From positions 4,687,001 to 4,751,000 of the forward strand of contig NZ_AP025667.1 in assembly GCF_022846655.1 (NCBI RefSeq): DNA of 64,000 nt. The letters run 5' to 3'. Position numbers and translations under genes: made by a program. This DNA is from Streptomyces seoulensis (GTDB lineage Bacteria; Actinomycetota; Actinomycetes; Streptomycetales; Streptomycetaceae). Every line of letters begins with the position of its first letter. Position 1 is the first letter of the stretch. Below are positions 43,186 to 50,330 of the stretch, one piece after another. The notes under the pieces are model-generated. The model searched no databases, was not told the origin of the DNA, and saw only the letters and a program-made list of their open reading frames with translations.

Positions 43186-43872
43186 ATGACTCACCCGCGC
43201 TACACCCCGATACAGCAGCCGCAGCCCGGCCAGCCGCTCCCCGACCTGCGCCACCTGCCGACCCGGGCCACCCGCACCGCGGGCCTGACCACACACGGCC
43301 CCACTCTCCCCACCCGGCACGCCGCCTCTCCCGCCGGCGACCACCAGATCCACACCGGCGTGGTCATGACCGAGGAGGAAGCCGCCCGCGCGCAGCTCCT
43401 GGCGGAGTTGGGGCTGGAGCTGTCCGGGCACAGCCTGTTCGATGAGATCGCCGAGGACCTGGGCAAGGCCACCGGCTTCCTGTACGGCTTCGTCAACCTC
43501 TTTGGCCCGAACGCGCAGCACTTCACCGGCCTGTTCCAGCCGCTGCCCGAGGCGGGCCATCCCGTCCTCGACCGGAGCATGCGCCTGGACCACGGGTGGT
43601 GCCCCGATGTCGTCCGACGCAAGAAGAGCCTGCCCCTGCACGACGTCCACGCCGCGCCCAGGTTCAGCGGCAACCCGGTCGTCGACGCCGTCGGCATCCG
43701 CTCCTACTACGGCTCGCCCCTCATCCACCCGAGCGGCGTCCCCCTGGGCACCGTCTGCGTCGCGGACCCCGAGAAGCGAAAGCTGGAGGAGTCCACGCGA
43801 CTGCGCGACCTCGTCGCCGGCCACGGCGAGCGGACCATGAAGGCGATCATGCAGGGCGCCCATCTCCGCTGA
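43186..43872 (+). CDS. GAF-domain protein linked to the conservon
   Basis: A 228-residue protein. Residues 1-58 are a Pro-rich low-complexity head, followed by a GAF domain (about 75-220) with SMRLDHGWCPDVVRR, RFSGNPVVDAVGIRSYYG and GTVCVADPEKRK. GAF domains bind small ligands or sense redox state. Starting 13 bp after cvnD, it is probably part of the conservon operon, where accessory sensors or enzymes are common. A later ATG at the end of the Pro-rich head (MTEEEAARAQ) is another possible start. Confidence 0.82.
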   Translation: MTHPRYTPIQQPQPGQPLPDLRHLPTRATRTAGLTTHGPTLPTRHAASPAGDHQIHTGVVMTEEEAARAQLLAELGLELSGHSLFDEIAEDLGKATGFLYGFVNLFGPNAQHFTGLFQPLPEAGHPVLDRSMRLDHGWCPDVVRRKKSLPLHDVHAAPRFSGNPVVDAVGIRSYYGSPLIHPSGVPLGTVCVADPEKRKLEESTRLRDLVAGHGERTMKAIMQGAHLR

Positions 43873-43960
43873 CCCGCAGCCATCTCTCGCGCCCCCCACC
43901 CGGAAGCCCGCGCGGCTCCGGCCGCCGTCCACCGTGCGATCTTCACCCAGGGAGAGGGAC

Positions 43961-45211
43961 ATGACGGTCCAACCCACCGAACCGCCACCCGCGCTCGGCC
44001 CGTACCTCACCGACCAGCACGAGGCACTGTGGAAGGAGGCTGACACCTTCGCCGCCGAGTACATCGGCCCGCGTATCGCCCGCGTAGAAGCGCACCCGGA
44101 CCGGCTCGATCGCACGCTCGCCAAGCTCATGGCCGCCCGGCGCTGGTTCGCCGTCGCCGTCCCGGCCTCGTTCGGTGGCCTGGGCGGTGGGCACCTGGAC
44201 AAGCTGATCCTGAATCACCGGATCTCCCGGGAATTGGCGGCGGCCGGGGCCATCCTGCAGGCCAGCCAGATCCCGACCACCGCGGTCACCATGTGGGGCA
44301 CGGCCGAGCAGAGGGCCTGGTGGCTGCCGCAGGTCGCGGACGGTTCGGTGCTGCTCTCCATCGCCTCCACCGAGCCGGAGGCTGGCGGGCACATCGGCGG
44401 GATCGAGACCGTCGCCGAGCGCGACGGCGACGGCTGGGTGATCACCGGCAGCAAAGCCCACGTCGGCAACAGCCACCTCGCGGGCGCGCACCTCGTCATC
44501 GCCCGCACCGCCGAAAGCGGGGTCCCGACGAGCGCCGCACTCACCGCGTTCCTCGTCGAGTCCGGCAGCAAGGGACTCACCCTCGACCGCCATCGTCGTG
44601 GTCTCGGTCTGCACGGCTTCTCCTTCGGCCAGGTCGGCCTCGACCGCGTCCGCGTCCCCGATACCGCGCGCGTCGGGGAAGTCGGCCAGGGCTCGTCCGT
44701 GGCCCAGTCCGCCAGCATCCTGTGCGGCCGCTCGAACATCAGCGCCGTCAGCCTCGGCATCCACGAAGCCCTCGTGGAGGTGACCAGCCACAATCTCGCC
44801 CACCGTTCCCGCTACGGCCGTCCCCTCTCCGACCAGCCGGTGGTCCGGGGGCGTCTGGGCGAGATGCAAGGACGCCTCCTCGCGGCTCGCACGCTCGCCT
44901 ATGCGGCCGCGTTCCTGCTGGACCAGGGCCGCAGTTGCGACGCGGAGCTGATCAACGGCAAGTATCAGGGGCACGCCGCGATGATGCGGACCGCGCAGGA
45001 CGCGATGGAGCTGCACGGTGCGACCGGGCTCACCGACCCTGTCCTGACCCGCCTGTGGCGGGACGCCCCCCACACCTACGCGCCGGCCGGGACGGGCGAG
45101 GTCCAGCGCCTCCGCCTGGGCGACGCGGCCCTTGGCGAGGACGACCGCAGTTGGTCCGAACACCTCGCCGCGCTGAACGCCTGGGCGCCCGCGGACCCAG
45201 CCCCCGCATAG
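43961..45211 (+). CDS. Acyl-CoA dehydrogenase family flavoprotein
   Basis: A 416-residue acyl-CoA dehydrogenase-fold enzyme. Signature blocks include VAVPASFGGLGGG, LSIASTEPEAGGHIGG (FAD/substrate contact), ITGSKAHVGN and YGRPLSDQPVVRGRLGEMQ. The C-terminal DAMELHGATGLTDPVLTRLWRDA matches the family, but the expected catalytic Glu position reads less clearly, so dehydrogenation of an acyl-CoA is not certain; some relatives act on carrier-bound substrates. It lies 88 bp after the GAF gene and is followed by a strong hairpin, closing the transcription unit. Confidence 0.82.
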   Translation: MTVQPTEPPPALGPYLTDQHEALWKEADTFAAEYIGPRIARVEAHPDRLDRTLAKLMAARRWFAVAVPASFGGLGGGHLDKLILNHRISRELAAAGAILQASQIPTTAVTMWGTAEQRAWWLPQVADGSVLLSIASTEPEAGGHIGGIETVAERDGDGWVITGSKAHVGNSHLAGAHLVIARTAESGVPTSAALTAFLVESGSKGLTLDRHRRGLGLHGFSFGQVGLDRVRVPDTARVGEVGQGSSVAQSASILCGRSNISAVSLGIHEALVEVTSHNLAHRSRYGRPLSDQPVVRGRLGEMQGRLLAARTLAYAAAFLLDQGRSCDAELINGKYQGHAAMMRTAQDAMELHGATGLTDPVLTRLWRDAPHTYAPAGTGEVQRLRLGDAALGEDDRSWSEHLAALNAWAPADPAPA

Positions 45212-45268
45212 ACCCCCGTGCACGGCGGATCCCACATCAGGGAGGTCACACCACCGTGCACGGGCCAC

Positions 45269-45308
45269 GCCCTGGAGCTGGCCCCCCTTCCGGGGTCGGC
45301 TCCAGGGC
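45269..45308 (+). terminator. Hairpin closing the conservon unit
   Basis: GCCCTGGAGC (45269-45278) and GCTCCAGGGC (45299-45308) form a perfect 10-bp stem, with a GGCCCC/GGGG pairing inside, 58 bp after the acyl-CoA dehydrogenase stop. Confidence 0.7.
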
Positions 45309-45407
45309 TCCCACCAGATGCAACTCGCGCAAGATCTCCCGTGCGCGGCGGCCCCTCCTGACAACCGCCGCGTACGGGTCACCCTTCACAAGACCTCAGG
45401 TAGATCG

Positions 45408-45857
45408 ATGACCACCACGAAGCCGGCACAGCTCACCCCGCGCGAGCAACGGATAGCTCCGTTCCTCGCGCGCGGCCTGCGCGACACGGAGATAGCCCCT
45501 CAGATCGGAATCGCGCCAAGCACGGTCCGGTGGCACCGGACTCAGATCCGCAGGAAACTCGGCTGCCCGACCCACTCCTACAACGCCATCCTGGTGCACC
45601 ATCTGCTCGCCGGCGGGCACGCCGAGACACCCATCATTGGCACGCCCGCCCCAGCGCTGAACAAGCGGGAGTTGCGGCTGATCCGCGCGGTCACACGATG
45701 GAGCAGGCACCTGGCCATCGCGCGGGGAGCCCGGATTCCCCCGGGCGACTACAACGTCGCGCTCGGGACGCTGCTTGCCAAAACCGGTGCGGCCGACATC
45801 ACCGAGCTCGTCATCCGCGCCCACTCCTGGGACCTGCTCGGGGGTGCGAGCCGATGA
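45408..45857 (+). CDS. LuxR-type HTH regulator
   Basis: A 149-residue protein with a LuxR C-terminal-like HTH near its start: LTPREQRIAPFLARGLRDTE, IAPQIGIAPSTVRWHRTQIR, RKLGC. The second half contains another GerE-like helix pattern (LNKRELRLIRAV). No receiver domain is present. Its stop overlaps the next ATG by 4 nt, opening a six-gene coupled string, so it may act as the regulator of that operon. Confidence 0.82.
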   Translation: MTTTKPAQLTPREQRIAPFLARGLRDTEIAPQIGIAPSTVRWHRTQIRRKLGCPTHSYNAILVHHLLAGGHAETPIIGTPAPALNKRELRLIRAVTRWSRHLAIARGARIPPGDYNVALGTLLAKTGAADITELVIRAHSWDLLGGASR

Positions 45858-46459
45858 GCGCTGCGAATTCCCGGCCCCTCCGCGACCAGGAGCTGACCGG
45901 CACTCCGGGGTACGCGGCGTACGAGATGCGACAGCTCCGCACCGAAGCCGAACGGGCGGAAGCCGAAGCCCTGGTCACCGACAGACACATCTGGCTGACC
46001 CGCCGCCATCGGCCATGCCCGGCGGCCACGAGTATCGCGTCGCGTTTCCGCCAGGAGCCGGCCGCCGTCGGCATGTTCGAGAATGGAGGGCGGCTGGTCT
46101 GCTGCCTCGTCCTCGACCAGACCCCGGCGGAAATCTGGCTCCGACACGTCTACTCCGCCCCCGGCAGCACGAGCAACGGCGTGGCACGGCTGCTGACGCT
46201 GTGGGCGGCGGACCACGCAGCCCAAAACGGTCTGGCGCACGTGCATGTCGAGGCGCTGCTCGCCGAGGGCATCGGCACGCCCAGCGTGTTGATCACCCGC
46301 TACATCACCTACCTTCACGAACTGGGCTGGACCACCCTCAGGATCAGCAACGGACCGGTCGGAGCGCGCGTCGTCCACCTGCGCGTGCCCGCGAAGCGGC
46401 GTCCCGCCATCCAGCACCTCGTCCGCTTCGCCCTCCCCGTCGAACCGAGCGACTCGTGA
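45854..46459 (+). CDS. GNAT-like protein of unknown substrate
   Basis: A 201-residue protein in which WLRHVYSAPGSTSNGVARLL and the following helix look like the acetyl-CoA-binding strand-loop-helix of GNAT acetyltransferases, although the usual R/QxxGxG/A motif is weak. It may therefore be a GNAT-fold protein lacking normal catalysis. It overlaps its neighbours at both ends and is made in step with the LuxR-type and DUF6624 proteins. Confidence 0.6.
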   Translation: MSAANSRPLRDQELTGTPGYAAYEMRQLRTEAERAEAEALVTDRHIWLTRRHRPCPAATSIASRFRQEPAAVGMFENGGRLVCCLVLDQTPAEIWLRHVYSAPGSTSNGVARLLTLWAADHAAQNGLAHVHVEALLAEGIGTPSVLITRYITYLHELGWTTLRISNGPVGARVVHLRVPAKRRPAIQHLVRFALPVEPSDS

Positions 46460-47034
46460 TGCATCCGCCGCTCCAGCCGTTCCTCGCGCGCGAGTTACTC
46501 GCCCGCGCAAATCAGGCCGCAGACCGCTGGACCCGCCACGTCCGCGACGACCTTGACGGGATCCTCCTCGGCCAGGGCCGCCACCAGGACTACGCCTCGG
46601 GCAAGATCCTCAGCCGCGTCGTTGGCGAGTATGGCTGGCCCGGTCATCGCCTCGTCGGCCCCGACGCCGCGCGCGCCGCATGGCAGCTCGCCATGCACGC
46701 CGACGACCAACCCGGCTTCCAGCACGTCGCCGCCCTCCTGCTACGACGAGCAGTCGACGCGGGCGACGCCCCGGCGCACCAGTGGGCCTTTCTCCACGAC
46801 CGGGCGCTGTTGAACAACGGTGAGCAGCAAGAGTTCGGGACACAGTGCCACCTCGGCCTGGACGGGCCGCAGGCATACCCGGTGCGTGACCCGGTCCGTC
46901 TCGATGACCGCCGAGCCGCGGTCTGCCTGCCGCCTGCGGTCGCCGCGCTCGCTGAGCTGCGCGAGCAGCTGGTCGTGTCTCCGCACGAGGTCACAGAGAC
47001 GATCATCCTGACCGCTCTGGCGGATGCCGCATGA
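46459..47034 (+). CDS. DUF6624 protein, second copy
   Basis: A 191-residue protein of the DUF6624 type: VVGEYGWPGHRLVGPDAARAAW, LAMHADDQPGFQHVAALLLR, DAPAHQWAFLHDRALLNNGE and QEFGTQ, ending in RRAAVCLPPAVAAL. These match the blocks of the protein at 37490-38095. The ATG at 46459 overlaps the preceding stop by 1 nt and the stop overlaps the next ATG by 4 nt. Function is unknown. Confidence 0.75.
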   Translation: MHPPLQPFLARELLARANQAADRWTRHVRDDLDGILLGQGRHQDYASGKILSRVVGEYGWPGHRLVGPDAARAAWQLAMHADDQPGFQHVAALLLRRAVDAGDAPAHQWAFLHDRALLNNGEQQEFGTQCHLGLDGPQAYPVRDPVRLDDRRAAVCLPPAVAALAELREQLVVSPHEVTETIILTALADAA

Positions 47035-47930
47035 GCCCCGCCGCACGCCCACCCCTACGGACACGAGTAGCGCCAGCGCCGATCGAGGTCGTCCTGGCCG
47101 TCTACCTGCGAGCCGTCCGCAAAGCCGCAGGGGCCACGCTGGACGACGCCGCACAGCGCACCCGGACCTCGCTCTCCACCGCCAGCAGATGGGAACACGC
47201 CGCACCTCCCGTACCTCTGGCGGCCCTGGAGACACTCCTGCGCTCCTACGGGGTGTCCCCGGCGGGCATCCCCGGTCTCCTGCATGCGTACCCGCTCCGT
47301 CCCCACAGCCAGCCAGACCTCGCCAGCCACCCGCAGTGGGATCAATGGGCCGACGTGGCCGGCAGCGACGCGGTCGCACGATACGCAGCCGTCGCCCGGA
47401 CCGCGACCGAGAGCGTGCACTACACAAATGCCCGCATCCCGCCCGCCTTCCGTACGCCCCTCTACCGCGGCGTCGTCACAGCCTCCGCCCCGACGCCGGA
47501 CGAGCCCGAAGGAAGGAGATGGGTCATACCTCCGTGGCTCGCCCACGTCCCCATCCCGCCCGGTCAGCGCCTGACGCTGATCCTCGACGACACCGTGTTA
47601 CGCCGCTCAATCGGGGGCCCGAAGGTGATGGCCGAGCAGCTGAGGCATCTCATGCACCTCATGGACCACCCCCGGGCGACGAGCCCGGTGACCATCCGCA
47701 TCGCCCAACGCGGGTACAGGACGCCCGCGAACAGCGAGGTAGCCGAGTACACCGTCCACGGGCACCGGATGATCGCCGGCTGCCGCTTCCTCCCCCGGTA
47801 CGAGGCGCGCTCCGAAGACGCCCGCAGCGTGCAAGAACGCCTCCGCGACACCGTCCAGCGAGCCCAGGACCACGACGTGTCGTACCGGCTGATCAAGCAG
47901 GCCGCCGAGCGGTGGGAGGCAGCCTCATGA
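47031..47930 (+). CDS. XRE regulator with DUF5753 domain
   Basis: A 299-residue protein with a Cro/CI-type HTH (about residues 20-70: YLRAVRKAAGATLDDAAQRT, SLSTASRWEHA) and a DUF5753-like C-terminal domain (about 105-295: ARYAAVARTATESVHYTNAR, TLILDDTVLRRSIGGPKVMA, QLRHLMHLMD). XRE-DUF5753 proteins are abundant in Streptomyces, usually paired with a DUF397 protein; no DUF397 gene is present here. It is coupled at both ends by ATGA overlaps. Confidence 0.88.
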   Translation: MSPAARPPLRTRVAPAPIEVVLAVYLRAVRKAAGATLDDAAQRTRTSLSTASRWEHAAPPVPLAALETLLRSYGVSPAGIPGLLHAYPLRPHSQPDLASHPQWDQWADVAGSDAVARYAAVARTATESVHYTNARIPPAFRTPLYRGVVTASAPTPDEPEGRRWVIPPWLAHVPIPPGQRLTLILDDTVLRRSIGGPKVMAEQLRHLMHLMDHPRATSPVTIRIAQRGYRTPANSEVAEYTVHGHRMIAGCRFLPRYEARSEDARSVQERLRDTVQRAQDHDVSYRLIKQAAERWEAAS

Positions 47931-48037
47931 TCCCCGTAAGCCTGCTCGCCCCCAAGCCCCGGCCCGACGCCGCCCCTCCGCAGTCCACCGCCCCGAAACG
48001 TTCTCACTGCCCGCGGCAGAAAGGGACCTTCGGATGA
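47927..48037 (+). CDS. 36-residue ORF in the coupled operon
   Basis: A short frame begins with an ATG overlapping the XRE stop (ATGA) and ends in a TGA overlapping the next ATG. It is Pro/Lys/Ala-rich (MIPVSLLAPKPRPDAAPPQS) and has no fold prediction. Because it has perfect 4-nt overlaps on both sides it is probably translated, either as a real small protein or as a translational relay. Confidence 0.5.
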   Translation: MIPVSLLAPKPRPDAAPPQSTAPKRSHCPRQKGTFG

Positions 48038-48483
48038 AACCGTCTTCTGGCCTCGTACTCGCCGCCCTCGGCGTCGGTGCCCACCTCCTCCAACGCGAGC
48101 GCCACCAACGCCAGCACCACGAGGCCCTGCTGGCACGCATCCAGCTCGACTGGCTCACCAGCCTGATCACCCATCCCGAGCTGGCCGAACAGTGGAAGCC
48201 CGAGGGCCTGAGCGCCGCGGAGTACGTGGAGCTCCTGAACGCCAACAGGATGCTGTGCGCCATCTCGCTCAGGCACCGGCTGGGCTTCGCCGGCGCCGAC
48301 GCGCTGCGCTTCTTCGCCGACGAGTTCATGAGCCGGGAACCCGGCCGACGGTACTGGCACCGCTTCGGCGCCCTCCGGGAGAGGGAGGCTCAGAGCAGCC
48401 ACGACCCGTACGGTCTCCGCTTCAACCGCGCGATGAACGTGGCGTACGCGGCACACACGGAAACGGCCCACCAGGACGCGTAA
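48034..48483 (+). CDS. DUF6082 protein
   Basis: A 149-residue protein of the DUF6082 type frequent in Streptomyces regulatory operons: an N-terminal hydrophobic or amphipathic helix (LVLAALGVGAHLLQ), ARIQLDWLTSLITHPELAEQ, and LNANRMLCAISLRHRLGF. The segment FFADEFMSREPGRRYWH is characteristic. Role unknown. It ends the six-gene string and is followed by a strong hairpin. Confidence 0.75.
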   Translation: MKPSSGLVLAALGVGAHLLQRERHQRQHHEALLARIQLDWLTSLITHPELAEQWKPEGLSAAEYVELLNANRMLCAISLRHRLGFAGADALRFFADEFMSREPGRRYWHRFGALREREAQSSHDPYGLRFNRAMNVAYAAHTETAHQDA

Positions 48484-48529
48484 TCCCGCTGCGTCCCCGG
48501 GGCCCACCCTTCGGACGCAGCCCTGTCAG

Positions 48530-48559
48530 CGGCACGCGCGCGAGCCTGCGCGCGTGCCG
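48530..48559 (+). terminator. Strong hairpin after the six-gene operon
   Basis: CGGCACGCGCGC (48530-48541), loop GAGCCT, GCGCGCGTGCCG (48548-48559): a perfect 12-bp stem 46 bp after the DUF6082 stop. Confidence 0.75.
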
Positions 48560-48564
48560 GTCCA

Positions 48565-48702
48565 GTGCACAACGTCGCAGGTCTCTCGCTGAGCCGTGAG
48601 GACTCGCCGTTCGAGGTGGACGAGTATGGGCTGCGGCTGCACGGTGAGCGGGTCGGCATGGTCGTCGGCAACGAGGACGACGACGCCGTACGGGGCTACT
48701 GA
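48565..48702 (+). pseudogene. Short coding-like remnant
   Basis: A 45-codon frame from the GTG at 48565 reads SPFEVDEYGLRLHGERVGMV, then VGNEDDDAVRGY and a stop. The segment is protein-like with good codon bias, but it begins inside or just after a terminator and has no ribosome-binding site. I take it as the tail of a lost gene; the family is not recognised. Confidence 0.35.
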
Positions 48703-48727
48703 CACAACGGCACGAAGATGCTCACGC

Positions 48728-49468
48728 TCAACTCGAACCAGCGCTCCCAATACGTCGGGTGCACGTGCTGCCGCGGTCGGCGATGAGGCGGTGGAGTTTG
48801 GCGGCGACCGAGGCGGCGGTGCGGCTGGCATCGTTGGTGACGGTGGGCCAGTGCAGCTCGGTGGCGAGTGCGCGCAGGCCGGTGGCAATGCGTTCTGTGA
48901 AGCATCCGAAGCCGTGGGGGTCGTGGCTGAGGTTGCCGGTGTGGTCGAGGTACGGGTCGGGACAGCCGGCAGCCCGGTACCAGGCGGTGCGGTCCTCCTG
49001 GGCGGTGTCGATGTGGACGGTGAAGCACTGCGGGTCGGCCGGGAGGAGGCTGCGCTGCCAGGCGGTGAACGCGTGCTGCTGCTCGGGACTGTGACCGTGG
49101 TAGATGGCGGCTTCGACGCCCAGGCGGATCCAGGTCTTGTCCCACCAGCTCTCTGCGATGACGATCTCGCCTGCGGCGATGGCGGGGGCGATCTGGGCGT
49201 GCAGGATGGATCGGTACTGGACGGCGGCGGCGAGGCTGAGGTGTTCCCAGCCGGCGTCGGTGGCGTCGGCGGAGCGGAACAGGCGGTCGACGGCGCGGAC
49301 GAGGTCGGCGTGAGCGTGGTCGCCGTCGGGCAGGGCCCGGTCGATCCTGCGCACGACCCGGCCCGTGCTTAAGAGGGCGGGCACGAGGTGGTCGACGATC
49401 GTGGTCTTGCCGGAGCCGTCGGCGGCCTCAATGACGACGAACAGGCCCTTGAGTGGATCTTCAGCCAC
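48728..49468 (-). CDS. Thymidylate kinase-like P-loop kinase
   Basis: A 246-residue NMP-kinase-fold protein. The P-loop reads VIEAADGSGKTT at about residues 12-23 (Ala replaces the first Gly of EGxDGSGKTT). RRIDRALPDGD and an ESWWDKT-type block (about residue 108) stand where dTMP kinases have the DR(Y/F) and substrate-binding motifs; the altered residues suggest a different nucleotide or nucleoside monophosphate. It is the last gene of the minus-strand cassette and overlaps the phosphorylase by 8 nt. A pathway-specific kinase is more likely than the housekeeping enzyme. Confidence 0.8.
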   Translation of the reverse strand: MAEDPLKGLFVVIEAADGSGKTTIVDHLVPALLSTGRVVRRIDRALPDGDHAHADLVRAVDRLFRSADATDAGWEHLSLAAAVQYRSILHAQIAPAIAAGEIVIAESWWDKTWIRLGVEAAIYHGHSPEQQHAFTAWQRSLLPADPQCFTVHIDTAQEDRTAWYRAAGCPDPYLDHTGNLSHDPHGFGCFTERIATGLRALATELHWPTVTNDASRTAASVAAKLHRLIADRGSTCTRRIGSAGSS

Positions 49469-50330
49469 GGGGCTTCGCCTGCTCCCTGTCGTGGTCGTCC
49501 ATCCCCGTACCGATCGGAGCGTTGTCCGGGGGCGGGCCGTGCGCGGTGAGGGCGTTGAGGGCCGCTGTCAGAAGTTGCCGTAAGGCGTTGCCGGTGTGGG
49601 GGGAGTCGGTGCGGGGTGCTCGGTTGACCAGGCAGTCTGCGATCGCGAACGCGGCGGCGACCGGCAGGTGACGGCGCTGGCCGACGGCGAACGCCCCGGC
49701 CGCTTCCATCTCCACGGTGAGGATGCCGTGCCCGGCGTACAGGACGGCTTCGGTGGTGCTTTCGCGGTAGAGAGCGTCAGTCGTCCAGGACGGTCCCGTG
49801 CTCCACGTCGCGCCGATGGCGCTCAGCTCGCTGCTGAGCGCGGTGGTGAGTTGCGGTTCGGGGTGGGCAAAGAGGCTCGGCCGCAGGTAGTGACCGGAAG
49901 TTCCTTCCCCGCGGAGCGCCTTCTCGCACAGCACGATGTCGCCCGGCCCGAGGGTGGGGATGAGGGAGGCGGCGGTGCCGATGGAGACGATCGCGGGGAC
50001 GCCTAGCGCGGTGAGCTGCTCGATGACGAGCGCGGTGGCCGGTGCTCCGGCGCCGATGCCCGAGCACAGGGCCACGTCGTGATCGCGGTGGCGCAGCAGA
50101 TGAAGGTCGGCGCTCGACCACCCGGTAAGAAGCTGGGCGTCGGGGTGGGCGGCCAAGGCGTGCCGCAGCAGGCTGTTCTGGTGGACGAGGACGGCGCCGG
50201 CGAGGTGGGTGAGGGTGGCGCCAGTATGACGGGTGCGGACGTAGAAGGCGTGCTCGGCCGGGTCGATCGCCGAGGGCAGGCGGTGCTTGCCGGGCAGGGC
50301 GGTGCGCAGCGCCGGGCGGTGGCGCGTCAC
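49461..50330 (-). CDS. Nucleoside phosphorylase-family (PNP/UDP) enzyme
   Basis: A 289-residue member of the PNP_UDP_1 family, which cleaves or forms glycosidic C-N bonds of nucleosides. ALCSGIGAGAPATALVIEQL is the phosphate-binding region, VSIGTAASLIPTLGPGDIVL is the conserved GTA/GD block and GILTVEMEAAGAFAVGQ holds the substrate-binding MEAAG. The start is the GTG at 50330, overlapping the radical SAM stop in a GTGA. In this operon it may release or attach a nucleobase. Confidence 0.87.
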   Translation of the reverse strand: MTRHRPALRTALPGKHRLPSAIDPAEHAFYVRTRHTGATLTHLAGAVLVHQNSLLRHALAAHPDAQLLTGWSSADLHLLRHRDHDVALCSGIGAGAPATALVIEQLTALGVPAIVSIGTAASLIPTLGPGDIVLCEKALRGEGTSGHYLRPSLFAHPEPQLTTALSSELSAIGATWSTGPSWTTDALYRESTTEAVLYAGHGILTVEMEAAGAFAVGQRRHLPVAAAFAIADCLVNRAPRTDSPHTGNALRQLLTAALNALTAHGPPPDNAPIGTGMDDHDREQAKPRG

